From assembly GCA_000432655.1 (NCBI GenBank), contig HF986267.1, positions 1 through 20,000 of the forward strand: a stretch of 20,000 nucleotides of DNA. Reading direction: 5' to 3'. Below, piece after piece: positions 1 to 7,792 of the stretch. The notes beneath the pieces are model-generated. The model did no database searches and had not been told where the DNA came from. It saw nothing but the letters and a program-made list of their open reading frames with translations. The stretch's first letter is position 1. Each line of letters begins with the position of its first letter. Source of the DNA: Bacteroides sp. CAG:1060 (GTDB lineage Bacteria; Bacteroidota; Bacteroidia; Bacteroidales; UBA932). The position numbers and the translations under genes were made by a program.

Positions 1-55
1 AGCTGCTGCCGCTGCGGAACTTCGAACTTCACAAAAGAAAGAGGCCGACCTTTAG
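1..55 (+). CDS. possible C-terminal tail of an upstream gene (partial)
   Basis: The frame starting at base 2 reads AAAAAELRTSQKKEADL and then a TAG stop at 53-55. It is the only plus frame that closes before the terminator hairpin at 38-66. The alanine-rich then charged tail is plausible as a protein C-terminus, and a plus-strand T-run after the hairpin implies that some plus-strand transcript ends here. Against it, the stop codon would sit in the hairpin loop, and 17 codons are too few to recognise a family. The real upstream gene could instead end before the window. Confidence 0.28.
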   Translation, partial: AAAAAELRTSQKKEADL

Positions 56-69
56 TCGACCTCTTTTTT
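38..69. terminator. bidirectional rho-independent terminator
   Basis: A 12-base arm at 38-49 pairs with 55-66 around a five-base loop, followed by a T-run at 64-69. The one imperfect position is a C-A mismatch when read on plus and a G-U wobble when read on minus. On the minus strand the hairpin starts right after the hydrolase stop codon (68-70) and is followed by a U-rich stretch. It can therefore end both the minus-strand hydrolase transcript and a plus-strand transcript entering from the left. Confidence 0.8.
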
Positions 70-775
70 ATTGGTTCCCGTGTATGACTACCGGTTCGGC
101 ATCGGGATTGAACTCCTCTTCCGGTTCGTTGAAAGGCTCCAGAAACGGGTTTCCGGTGCGCTCGTCTCCAATGGTGGTGGCAGGACCGTGTCCCGGGTAC
201 ACCTTTACCGATGGGTCGAGAAGTATGATCTTTTCCATTATTGATCGGATCTCGTCATCATATTCCCCATATCCGAGATCTGTGCGTCCGATGGCTCCGG
301 CAAAAAGGGTATCTCCGGAGAACAGGACGCCCTCGTCCCGGATGTAGTAGCACACTCCGCCCGGAGTGTGTCCCGGAGTTGCGATTACGTTGAAGCTTAT
401 TCCTGCCGCTGACAGGGTATCTGTATCATGTATGTCCGTTGTCTTAAAGCCGATTTCCGGTGCTTCCATATGGAATTTTTGAGCCATTGCTCCGGTCAGT
501 TCCATGACTTTGATGTCCGCCGGATTCAGATAGACCGGAATGTCGCGATAGGTCTTCTGTATGAAAGCCGCTCCGTAGACGTGGTCAAGATGCCCGTGGG
601 TCAGGAGTACGGCCGTTGGTGTCAACGACTTGTCTGTCAGTGCTTTGATTAGAGTCTGTCTCTCCGCTTCATTGCTGCATCCCGGATCGACTATTACGCA
701 ATGACCGTTTCTTTGGCTGACTATGTAGGTCTTTTCTTCAAAAAGGTTGAATGTCAAGATGTCTATATTGAGCAT
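68..775 (-). CDS. MBL-fold metallohydrolase, glyoxalase II-like
   Basis: A 235-residue cytosolic metallo-beta-lactamase-fold hydrolase of the GloB/YcbL-like group. It carries the full binuclear-metal signature: H60-x-H62-x-D64-H65, H136 in a TPGHTPGG loop, D155 in SGDTLF, and H196 in PGHGP. Family members typically cleave S-lactoylglutathione or related thioesters, but the substrate cannot be read from sequence. The start at 773-775 (MLNIDILTFN) is chosen because the reading frame upstream lacks family character and a TAnnTTTG promoter box lies at 795-802, inside any longer version. The acidic tail after residue 215 (EPEEEFNPDAEP) is a lineage-specific extension. The gene is divergent from the nucleoside kinases and ends at the terminator at 38-66. 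Confidence 0.93.
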   Translation of the reverse strand: MLNIDILTFNLFEEKTYIVSQRNGHCVIVDPGCSNEAERQTLIKALTDKSLTPTAVLLTHGHLDHVYGAAFIQKTYRDIPVYLNPADIKVMELTGAMAQKFHMEAPEIGFKTTDIHDTDTLSAAGISFNVIATPGHTPGGVCYYIRDEGVLFSGDTLFAGAIGRTDLGYGEYDDEIRSIMEKIILLDPSVKVYPGHGPATTIGDERTGNPFLEPFNEPEEEFNPDAEPVVIHGNQ

Positions 776-794
776 ATCATGTGTATTCTTTCCC

Positions 795-802
795 CAAAAG
801 TA
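795..802 (-). promoter_or_regulatory. -7 promoter box for the MBL hydrolase
   Basis: Read on the minus strand this is TACTTTTG, matching the Bacteroidota -7 consensus TAnnTTTG. It would start transcription about 15 bases before the hydrolase ATG at 775, which supports that start. No good -33 TTTG is visible. Its upstream part overlaps the opposing box at 815-822. Confidence 0.55.
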
Positions 803-814
803 CGAATTTTTCAT

Positions 815-822
815 TAATTTTG
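815..822 (+). promoter_or_regulatory. -7 promoter box for the kinase/ACS run
   Basis: TAATTTTG matches TAnnTTTG and lies about 54 bases upstream of the ATG at 876, giving a leader of roughly 50 bases. A weak -33-like TTTC lies near 789-792. The promoter is divergent from, and overlaps, the minus-strand promoter at 795-802. Confidence 0.5.
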
Positions 823-875
823 TGTGTTTGTATCGCTGCTGAGCGGATAAGCGGCACTTTAAATAAAATAGACAA

Positions 876-1487
876 ATGCACATAGGTATAGCAGGAAATA
901 TCGGAAGCGGGAAGACAACTCTTACCAGAATGCTGGCGGAGCATTATGGATGGACACCCAAGTATGAGTCGGTTACATATAATCCTTATCTTGAAGACTA
1001 TTATAGGGATATCCCGCGGTGGTCATATAATCTTGAGACTTATTTCCTGGCGCAGAGGTTCAAGGATTTGCTGGAGATATCCAAGTCCGATGATGTCGTA
1101 ATCCAGGACAGAACCATTCTTGAGGGAGTACATATTTTCGTGGAGAACAACCGGGAAATGGGGAATCTGAGCGAGCGGGATTATGATACCTATATGCAGA
1201 TTTTCTCTCTTATGATGTCTATGGTGAGCCTTCCCGATCTGCTGATTTATCTTCGTTCTTCCGTTTCTCATCTCGTGTCGCAGATTCAGAAGCGGGGACG
1301 TGATTACGAGCAAAGTATGAGTTTGGATTATCTTGGGGGACTGAATGAGAAATATGAAAAATGGATAGAGGGTTATAAGGGCAAGCTTCTGATAATAGAT
1401 GCCGACATGCTCGATTTTGAGAATCGTCCCGAAGATTTCGAGTCTATTACGGATAAGATAGATGCTCAATTGTACGGATTGTTTTAG
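876..1487 (+). CDS. deoxynucleoside kinase, first of a tandem pair
   Basis: A 203-residue cytosolic kinase of the dNK family (deoxyadenosine/deoxyguanosine/deoxycytidine kinase type), which phosphorylates salvaged deoxynucleosides to 5'-monophosphates. Visible motifs are the P-loop GNIGSGKTT (residues 7-15), the candidate catalytic Glu31 in KYESV, the D78-R79-T80 form of the family DRS motif, and the arginine-rich LID KRGRDYE (139-145). The length is normal for the family. The next gene is a paralogue: an ungapped comparison gives about 135 identical residues out of 203. The leader is A-rich with no Shine-Dalgarno sequence, as usual in this phylum. Which base is preferred cannot be told from sequence alone. 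Confidence 0.93.
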   Translation: MHIGIAGNIGSGKTTLTRMLAEHYGWTPKYESVTYNPYLEDYYRDIPRWSYNLETYFLAQRFKDLLEISKSDDVVIQDRTILEGVHIFVENNREMGNLSERDYDTYMQIFSLMMSMVSLPDLLIYLRSSVSHLVSQIQKRGRDYEQSMSLDYLGGLNEKYEKWIEGYKGKLLIIDADMLDFENRPEDFESITDKIDAQLYGLF

Positions 1488-1519
1488 GTAAACCTGTTTA
1501 TAGGATTGCTAAAAATTGC

Positions 1520-1527
1520 TAACTTTG
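1520..1527 (+). promoter_or_regulatory. internal -7 promoter box before the second kinase
   Basis: TAACTTTG is a full TAnnTTTG match, 21 bases before the ATG at 1549. A -33-like GTTTA ends near 1500, 19 bases upstream. It lies in the 61-base gap between the two kinases, so the second kinase and the genes after it can probably be transcribed separately from the first. Confidence 0.6.
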
Positions 1528-1548
1528 CGAACTATAACAACATAACTT

Positions 1549-2181
1549 ATGCATATAGCGATTGCAGGTAACATAGGGAGCGGCAAGACTACGCTCACCA
1601 AGATGCTGGTTTCCCACTATGGGTGGATTCCAAAGTACGAATCGGTAGACTTCAATCCATATCTTGCAGATTTCTATGAAGATATGGAAAGGTGGTCATT
1701 CAATCTTCAGATATATTTCCTTAACAAAAGATTCAAAGATGTTGTGGACATCTCCAAGACTGACGACATTGTCGTGCAGGACAGGACTATCTTTGAAGAT
1801 GCCAGAATTTTCGCCCCGAATCTTCACGATATGGGCCTTATGAGCACGAGGGATTTTGAGAATTACTCGGATCTGTTCGACCTGATGATATCCCTTGTGG
1901 GCAATCCTGACCTTTTGATTTACCTTCGCTCCACCATTCCGAACCTGATCTCCCAGATTCAGAAAAGGGGTCGCGATTATGAGAAGAGCATTCGCATCGA
2001 TTATCTTACCGGTCTGAATGAGAAATATGAGAAATGGATAAGCGAATATAAGGGGAACCTTCTGGTGATAGATGCCGACCATGTCAAATTCGGCGATCGT
2101 CCGGAGGATTTCGAGAAGGTTACCGACATGATAGACGCACAGCTCTACGGACTTTTCCCTCAGTCCGAGATAACGAAATAA
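1549..2181 (+). CDS. deoxynucleoside kinase, second of a tandem pair
   Basis: A 210-residue dNK-family kinase aligned without gaps to its upstream neighbour, plus a short C-terminal tail (PQSEITK). It keeps the P-loop GNIGSGKTT (7-15), Glu31, D78-R79-T80 and the LID KRGRDYE (139-145), so both copies look catalytically competent. The pair differs most around residues 81-117, the region lining the nucleoside pocket and dimer helices in this family, which suggests different base specificity. In Lactobacillus, tandem dNK paralogues form a dAK/dGK heterodimer, and a similar pairing is possible here. It is preceded by its own promoter box at 1520-1527 and followed after 12 bases by the acyl-CoA synthetase. 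Confidence 0.93.
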   Translation: MHIAIAGNIGSGKTTLTKMLVSHYGWIPKYESVDFNPYLADFYEDMERWSFNLQIYFLNKRFKDVVDISKTDDIVVQDRTIFEDARIFAPNLHDMGLMSTRDFENYSDLFDLMISLVGNPDLLIYLRSTIPNLISQIQKRGRDYEKSIRIDYLTGLNEKYEKWISEYKGNLLVIDADHVKFGDRPEDFEKVTDMIDAQLYGLFPQSEITK

Positions 2182-2193
2182 AGCAATTTGAAT

Positions 2194-4107
2194 ATGGAAA
2201 AGAAAAGACCTACAATAATAGATTTTGTCGAGCAATATACTGCCAAGTATGGCAATGAAACTTTCTTAAGGGAGAAAGTGGACGGAGTCTGGAAAGAGAC
2301 TTCTTTCAATACTACAAGAGAAGAAGCGCATATACTTGCTGCCGGTTTCATGTCAATGGGCCTTGAAAAAGGAGATAAGGTGGCTTTGATTTCTGAGGGT
2401 CGCAACTATTGGATTTTCAGCGAACTCGGCATTCTGTATGCAGGGGCGGTGAATGTCCCCCTTTCTTTCAAACTGGAGTCTGACACCGATCTGACTTTCC
2501 GTATCAACCACTCCGATGCGCGTTTTGTCATAGCTTCGCAGACTCAGATTGACAAGATCCGCCGTGTGATTGACAGGTGTCCTAAGGTGGAGAAGGTGAT
2601 TGTGATGGATCCGATTGAGCTTAAGGACGGTGAAATATACATCGGGGACATCATGGCGGCCGGAAAGGAATATCTCAAGGAACATCAGGATCTTCTGCTT
2701 GAGCGCATGGCTTCTGTGGGACCGGATGACTATGCCAACATCAGCTACACTTCCGGTACTACCGCCGATCCTAAAGGAATACTTCTTACACATCGCAACT
2801 ATACCGCCAATGTAGATCAGGCGCTTTCTGTGATTTCCATCGACAGGGGAGATGTGATGCTTATAATCCTTCCTCTTGATCACTGTTTTGCCCATGTGGC
2901 AGGATTTTATGTGATGATGAAATGTGGAGGAAGTATCGCTACTGTCCCTTGTGGCAAGAGTACGGTGTCTCTTCTCAAGAATATACCTACGGCCATCAAG
3001 GAGGTGCGTCCGCATGTTCTTCTTTCCGTGCCTACGCTGTCAAGGAACTTTAAGAAGAGTTTTGACAATGCCATCAAGAAGAGCGGGTCTTTTGTGGAGA
3101 AACTCTATGAGTTCGGTATCAAGAATGCCGAAACATATAACCGGGAGTATTACAATGCCGGCAAGCCTTGCTGGAAGATGTGGTGGAGAAAGCCGATCAA
3201 TGCGGTCATCGACAAGCTGGTGTTCTCCAAGGTGAGAGAGGGTTTCGGAGGAAGAATCAAGTTCTTCGTTGGCGGAGGCGCCCTTCTGGATATCGAACTC
3301 CAGCGGTATTATTGTGCTATCGGTATGCCGGTATTTCAGGGATATGGCCTTTCTGAAGCTACGCCTGTAATTTGTTCCAACTCTATGGGGCATGCCAGAT
3401 TCGGCTCATCCGGCCGTGTGGTAAAGCCTATGGATATCAAGATTTGCGACGAAGACGGCAAGGAAATTCCTAACGGAGAGACAGGAGAAATCGTGTTTCG
3501 CGGCGAGAACGTGATGGCCGGCTATTGGAAGAATCCGGAAGCTACGGCGAAGACCATTGTTGACGGATGGCTTCATACGGGCGACAGGGGCTATATATGT
3601 AAGGAAGATCCGGAATATCTGTATGTTACCGGACGTTTCAAGAGCCTTCTTATCGCTTCGGACGGCGAGAAGTACTCTCCGGAAGGATATGAAGACAGTC
3701 TTGCGGACGGTTCCAAGTTCATAGAGACATCCATGCTCTATAACAATCAGAGCCCTTATACGGTGGTACTTGTGATTCCTAACAAGACGCTTTTGGCCGA
3801 AGAAGTCAAGAAAGCCGGACTCGATCCGGGAAGCCTTGAGGGCAAAAAAGCGCAGCTCAGTATCATCAAGGAAGAGGTGGACGCATATCGTCCGGGTGGC
3901 AGAAGATCCGGAATGTTCCCGGAAAGGTGGCTGCCTGCATCCATCATCGTGGGAGACACTCCTTTTACGGAGCAGAATGGTATGCTCAATACTACGATGA
4001 AGATGGTGCGCGGAAAGGTGGAGAAGTTCTATGCCGACCGCATTGAATATGCCATGACCGTGGAGGGCAAGGATATAATGAATCAAAAGAATATTGATTC
4101 TTTGTAG
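2194..4107 (+). CDS. long-chain fatty acid--CoA ligase (AMP-forming)
   Basis: A 637-residue ANL-superfamily adenylating enzyme that activates a fatty acid to acyl-AMP and then acyl-CoA. Motifs in order are: the P-loop-like YTSGTTADPKG (185-195); YGLSEATP (384-391); the TGD motif with Asp464; the hinge region GRFKSLLIASDGEKYSPEG; and the C-terminal catalytic lysine, probably K603 in NTTMKMVRGK. The Trp-rich insertion around residues 325-335 is common in long-chain (FACL) members. The ATG at 2194 is chosen over a TTG at 2188, which would add only two residues. It sits 12 bases after the kinase and 4 bases before the ROK kinase, so it is probably cotranscribed with both. No signal peptide is seen; a peripheral association with the inner membrane is likely. 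Confidence 0.94.
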   Translation: MEKKRPTIIDFVEQYTAKYGNETFLREKVDGVWKETSFNTTREEAHILAAGFMSMGLEKGDKVALISEGRNYWIFSELGILYAGAVNVPLSFKLESDTDLTFRINHSDARFVIASQTQIDKIRRVIDRCPKVEKVIVMDPIELKDGEIYIGDIMAAGKEYLKEHQDLLLERMASVGPDDYANISYTSGTTADPKGILLTHRNYTANVDQALSVISIDRGDVMLIILPLDHCFAHVAGFYVMMKCGGSIATVPCGKSTVSLLKNIPTAIKEVRPHVLLSVPTLSRNFKKSFDNAIKKSGSFVEKLYEFGIKNAETYNREYYNAGKPCWKMWWRKPINAVIDKLVFSKVREGFGGRIKFFVGGGALLDIELQRYYCAIGMPVFQGYGLSEATPVICSNSMGHARFGSSGRVVKPMDIKICDEDGKEIPNGETGEIVFRGENVMAGYWKNPEATAKTIVDGWLHTGDRGYICKEDPEYLYVTGRFKSLLIASDGEKYSPEGYEDSLADGSKFIETSMLYNNQSPYTVVLVIPNKTLLAEEVKKAGLDPGSLEGKKAQLSIIKEEVDAYRPGGRRSGMFPERWLPASIIVGDTPFTEQNGMLNTTMKMVRGKVEKFYADRIEYAMTVEGKDIMNQKNIDSL

Positions 4108-4111
4108 AAAG

Positions 4112-5065
4112 ATGTACGCTGTAGGTGTTGATATAGGAGGGCAGACATCGAAAATTGGTGTCGTGGATGCGGACGGCGGGATTTTGTCGAGAGTTGTCAT
4201 CCGGACCGACTGCTATGGTACTGATGCCGCAGCCTATCTGGAGGCTCTTCGTGGTGCCATTGTCTCCTGCCTTGATTCGGCGGGCCTGCAAATAAGAGAT
4301 ATTTGTGGTATAGGGGTAGGGGCTCCGAATGCCAACTATTACAATGGTTGTATCGAGTATGCCGCCAATATTGCATGGGCGTCCACGGGGGTGGTGCCGA
4401 TATCCGAAGAATTGTCTTCCATGCTTGGCGGAGTGCGTGTAGTACTCACCAATGATGCCAATGCGGCCGCTATGGGAGAGATGAGATATGGTGTGGTCAA
4501 GGGATGTCGGGATTTTATCATGATAACTCTTGGCACGGGAGTTGGCAGTGGCATAGTTGTTGACGGGAGACTTGTGTATGGGCATGATGGCAATGCCGGC
4601 GAACTGGGACATATAATAGTGGAACCCGGAGGTCGTCCGTGCGGGTGTGGCAGACGAGGATGTCTGGAGACATATTGCTCGGCTACCGGAGTTGCCAATA
4701 CGGCCAGAGAGTGGATTGAGAATACCAAAGAGCCTTCTTTGCTGCGGGAAGCTGACAACATATCTTCCAAAACGGTATATGAGGCGGCAATCCGTGGAGA
4801 CAGGATGGCTGTGCGGATATTTGAATACACGGGAGAGGTGCTCGGACGCAGCCTTGCCAATTTTGTGGCATTCAGCGCACCGGAGGCGATAGTGCTGTTC
4901 GGTGGTCTGACCAAAGCCAGGGAATTCTTTTACGAGCCGTTGGTCAAGACGATGAATGACAATATGATGCCAATTTGGCGCGGAAAGGTGCGGGTTTTGT
5001 TTTCTCGGCTTGAGGAATCGGATGCCGCCATACTTGGAGCTTCCGCTCTCGCGTGGGATTTGTAG
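4112..5065 (+). CDS. ROK-family sugar kinase (glucokinase-like)
   Basis: A 317-residue cytosolic ROK kinase, probably ATP-dependent glucokinase or a related hexose/N-acetylhexosamine kinase. It has the N-terminal phosphate-binding strand VGVDIGGQTSKIG (4-16), the catalytic Asp115 in LTNDANAAAMGE, the second phosphate loop LGTGVGSG (140-147), and the ROK zinc signature with His167 in GELGH followed by C177-x-C179-G-x2-G-C184-x-E186. The absence of a DNA-binding domain argues against a ROK repressor. The start at 4112 is four bases after the ligase stop; an in-frame ATA at 4094 inside the ligase gene is not needed. ROK substrate specificity cannot be safely read by eye. Confidence 0.92.
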   Translation: MYAVGVDIGGQTSKIGVVDADGGILSRVVIRTDCYGTDAAAYLEALRGAIVSCLDSAGLQIRDICGIGVGAPNANYYNGCIEYAANIAWASTGVVPISEELSSMLGGVRVVLTNDANAAAMGEMRYGVVKGCRDFIMITLGTGVGSGIVVDGRLVYGHDGNAGELGHIIVEPGGRPCGCGRRGCLETYCSATGVANTAREWIENTKEPSLLREADNISSKTVYEAAIRGDRMAVRIFEYTGEVLGRSLANFVAFSAPEAIVLFGGLTKAREFFYEPLVKTMNDNMMPIWRGKVRVLFSRLEESDAAILGASALAWDL

Positions 5066-5085
5066 AATGTTTTAATTATTTGAAT

Positions 5086-5856
5086 ATGAAAAAGATTTAT
5101 TTGATTGCAGCCCTCGCAATGGGACTGACAGCAGTTGCCTGCAATAGCCAGACAGCCGAGGAAAACGCTGAAAGCGCTGAAAAGAAAGTAATGACAGCCA
5201 AGGACTACATTCCGTCAAAGGCGGAAGTGGATTCTGTGAGCTACCTCATGGGTATCAATTTCGGAAGTTTCCTCAAGTCATATAATTTCGGAGAACTCAA
5301 CTACAATCAGGTTCTCAAGGGCATGAAGGCATACGTCAATGCAAAGGGTGACGAGCATTCCGAGGAATTCCTCAAGCAGTTCAACTACAGCCCGATGTCC
5401 ATCAACAATGCATTCAACTCATATCTTGAGAAAAGGAACAATTACGAGTCACTCGTTTCCAAGGAGGAGTCCGAGAAATTCCTTGCTGCCAATGCAAAGA
5501 AAGATGGTGTAAAGGTTACCGAATCCGGTCTTCAGTATGAGATTATCGAGCAGGGAGGAGAGGTGATGCCGACACTCAGCGATACTCTTTATGTCAAGTA
5601 TAAGGGAACCCTTATTGACGGTACTGTGTTCGATCAGACGGCAGAAGACGGAGAGCCGATTTCATTCCCTCTCGGAGGAGTTATCAAGGGATGGCAGGAA
5701 GGTCTTCAGCTGATTGGCGAAGGTGGTAAGATTAAACTTTATATCCCTGCCGACCTTGCTTATGGCGAGCGTGGAAATCAGGGTATCAAGCCTAATTCTG
5801 CTCTTGTATTCGACGTTGAACTTGTGAAGGTAGGCAAGGCAAGCGAAGAGAAATAG
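5086..5856 (+). CDS. FKBP-type peptidyl-prolyl isomerase lipoprotein
   Basis: A 256-residue exported prolyl cis-trans isomerase. The signal peptide ends in a lipobox with Cys19 (TAVAC), so it is probably a periplasm-facing lipoprotein. The acidic stretch after the Cys (TAEENAESAE) is flexible or helical. Residues about 40-140 form the helical FKBP_N dimerisation region and 145-249 the FKBP catalytic domain, with Y172, F182-D183 and Y226 at the usual pocket positions. The ATG at 5086 is chosen because the upstream extension in this frame would ruin the signal peptide. It lies 20 bases after the ROK kinase and ends before the terminator at 5878-5915. It is presumed to fold exported proteins, possibly including the neighbouring surface proteins, but that link is inference. 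Confidence 0.94.
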   Translation: MKKIYLIAALAMGLTAVACNSQTAEENAESAEKKVMTAKDYIPSKAEVDSVSYLMGINFGSFLKSYNFGELNYNQVLKGMKAYVNAKGDEHSEEFLKQFNYSPMSINNAFNSYLEKRNNYESLVSKEESEKFLAANAKKDGVKVTESGLQYEIIEQGGEVMPTLSDTLYVKYKGTLIDGTVFDQTAEDGEPISFPLGGVIKGWQEGLQLIGEGGKIKLYIPADLAYGERGNQGIKPNSALVFDVELVKVGKASEEK

Positions 5857-5877
5857 AAGTACTTTTTGACTTTTGAG

Positions 5878-5915
5878 ATCCGTGTCGGGGAGGATGTCTC
5901 CCGGCACGGATTTTT
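5878..5915 (+). terminator. rho-independent terminator after the FKBP gene
   Basis: The arm at 5878-5890 pairs with 5899-5911 in a GC-rich stem of about 13 pairs, including G-U wobbles, around a short loop. A five-T run at 5911-5915 follows. It closes the 876-5856 transcription run and separates it from the exported-protein operon, whose promoter follows within 30 bases. Confidence 0.85.
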
Positions 5916-5944
5916 CGTATCTGCATCATTTGCAAAAAAATGCT

Positions 5945-5952
5945 TATCTTTG
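5945..5952 (+). promoter_or_regulatory. -7 promoter box of the exported-protein operon
   Basis: TATCTTTG fully matches TAnnTTTG. A partial -33 element TCTG lies at 5920-5923 with 21-base spacing, right after the terminator T-run. The box ends only four bases before the ATG at 5957, so the transcript would start at or within a few bases of the start codon, giving a leaderless or nearly leaderless mRNA. Confidence 0.6.
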
Positions 5953-5956
5953 CATA

Positions 5957-7780
5957 ATGCGAAATTTCGTTTTGAAAATTTGGCAGTTGTTAGTCGTGTA
6001 TCTGATACTTGCTGGGACAGCATGTTCGCGTATCGATACAGGGGAGTTTGAAGATGGTAGGGTTACGGTTGGATTCTTTCTGGGAGACAATCCGACAAAA
6101 ACCATCCTTGACCCCTCGGCTTCGGTGTTCTCCTGGGAGACCGGAGACAAGGTGGCGCTTTGGGCCGAGCCGGTAAATACGAGTGCCGAAGGTTCCGCTG
6201 CTACGGGTGCAAGCCTTCAGGCGCAGCCGTTCACCCTGATTTCCCGTGACCATTCCAAGGCATATTTCACATCAACGCTTTCTTCCGCCATGCCTCAAGG
6301 CGAGTATATGTATCGTATATCGTACCCGCAACCACAGTCATTCGGCGGTAATACGGCCGGTTTTGACCTCCCTTCCGTTCAGGACGGATGCGTCTCTTCC
6401 GGGACCGGCATTGCGGTTTCGGAACAGTTCCGTTCACGCGAGCTCCGTGCTTTGAATGAAAGCGCTCCTGCAGGGGAAACCGTGAGCTTCAATGTCAGAC
6501 TGCATCACTTGTTGCATTACCTGAGGTTCTATGTGCCTCGTGACAACAATATCCTTGGAGAGCCTGTTTCTCGAATTGAATTTACCATGCCTCAGCCTGT
6601 TGCTGGCCGTGTTGACGTCAATTTGTCTGACGGCAGCGCTTCTCTTGCAGGGGAGACTTCTTCCAGAATAGTCATCATTCCGGACTCTGCAGTGCAGTGC
6701 GGAGAGTTTCTTACGGCCGGCATTTTCCCTCCGGAGACGGTATACGGGGAAGGCGACGTGATGAATGTGCGGGTATTCTCGGCACATCATTTCTCGGATG
6801 TGGAGCCGATACGTCTCAGTGGCCGAAATTTCCCTGCGGGACACATAACGTCCGTACCTCTTAAAGTCAAGACGGCAAAAGAGCTTTATACTCTGAGGTT
6901 TACGCTTGATTCTAATAATCTTGGAGAGGATGTGCAGAGTATCACACTCTCATTTGACAGGGACATAGTTGTGGGCTTTGAAAAATGCAGAACCCTTACG
7001 CTTAAGAAAAAGGACGGCACCGTTGTCGGCGTCGGGGACAGCTTTGAGTATAGCATTTCTGCCGACAGGTCGGATATTGACGCCATGGCGGGGGTTGTCG
7101 CCACCGTCAGCTATGAGAGTGAGAATGCAATAGTCTCCGAAAAAATCACTATTCCGGCTCCTGACGCCTCCCAGACGGAGTTGTCTGTAGGACTCAACTG
7201 TCCTTATCTGATGTATGAGGATTTCAGTTGGATCAATTCGTTTAGTTCTAATGACGCTTATAAAAAATTTGGTGGAGATGGATCAATGGATGCATTCCAG
7301 TTTGGAGAGTGGTGGGGAGCAAGAATTGGTGGAGAAGCTGGCAATGCCATTAGACTTGGCGGACATAGAAAAACAGGTCTCGCTATTGACAAAATTTATC
7401 CAGCAAGGTGTGATTCACCATTCTTTGCCATAAAGGAAGGAAAAAGTGTGGATGTCATCGTCTCTTTCAATTACTCAATGAATAGGGAGGAATCAAACGA
7501 CGGTGGCGCCGGCATGACTGTATATGTCGGATGGAGTGATAAGCAAGGCGGTCTTGAAAGTTCTGATGAAACAGGAACATTTGATTATAGTTTTAAATTA
7601 AATGAGAACACTGGTGGGTACTCGAATATAAATCATAATACAGGAGATATTGAAGTGAAGGGTATGACGTCAACTAAACGATTGTCCATTAGAGATGTTC
7701 CTGACAAGACGAAAGACTTTGGTTCGAGCGGAAACTACTGGCTCTACATTGACAATATAAAAGTACAAATCAAGAAATAA
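5957..7780 (+). CDS. fimbrillin-like lipoprotein with C-terminal jelly-roll-like module
   Basis: A 607-residue exported lipoprotein. The lipobox is LAGTAC with Cys23. Residues about 30-325 resemble the fimbrillin (Mfa-like) family: NPTKT at 45-49, then the typical SWETGDKVALW (59-69), then long beta-rich stretches. Residues about 326-412 form another beta domain. From 416 (PYLMYEDFS) to the end is a module closing in NYWLYIDNIKVQIKK, which echoes the W-x-x-D ends of the two PCMD proteins downstream. Bases about 7215-7780, coding this module, are clearly more AT-rich than the first two thirds (hand count 39 G/C in 7561-7680 against 33 in the 60 bases 6721-6780), suggesting a separately acquired segment. 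It is first in the seven-gene operon. The start is set by the signal peptide. Function is unproven; a surface or pilus-like subunit is likely. Confidence 0.8.
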   Translation: MRNFVLKIWQLLVVYLILAGTACSRIDTGEFEDGRVTVGFFLGDNPTKTILDPSASVFSWETGDKVALWAEPVNTSAEGSAATGASLQAQPFTLISRDHSKAYFTSTLSSAMPQGEYMYRISYPQPQSFGGNTAGFDLPSVQDGCVSSGTGIAVSEQFRSRELRALNESAPAGETVSFNVRLHHLLHYLRFYVPRDNNILGEPVSRIEFTMPQPVAGRVDVNLSDGSASLAGETSSRIVIIPDSAVQCGEFLTAGIFPPETVYGEGDVMNVRVFSAHHFSDVEPIRLSGRNFPAGHITSVPLKVKTAKELYTLRFTLDSNNLGEDVQSITLSFDRDIVVGFEKCRTLTLKKKDGTVVGVGDSFEYSISADRSDIDAMAGVVATVSYESENAIVSEKITIPAPDASQTELSVGLNCPYLMYEDFSWINSFSSNDAYKKFGGDGSMDAFQFGEWWGARIGGEAGNAIRLGGHRKTGLAIDKIYPARCDSPFFAIKEGKSVDVIVSFNYSMNREESNDGGAGMTVYVGWSDKQGGLESSDETGTFDYSFKLNENTGGYSNINHNTGDIEVKGMTSTKRLSIRDVPDKTKDFGSSGNYWLYIDNIKVQIKK

Positions 7781-7792
7781 ACAGACAACGAT

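Noticed and set aside
776..883. Longer N-terminus of the MBL hydrolase starting at 883
   Set aside because: The extra 36 residues are not typical of the family, would overlap the kinase start at 876 and would run through the promoter box at 795-802. The ATG at 775 is better.
4339..4914. 191-codon minus-strand open frame inside the ROK kinase
   Set aside because: Its translation has no recognisable family character, and it lies wholly within a well-supported ROK gene; it is a codon-bias shadow.
5873..5956. Longer start of the fimbrillin-like gene inside the terminator
   Set aside because: The extension runs through the terminator hairpin and would bury the lipoprotein signal peptide that begins at 5957.
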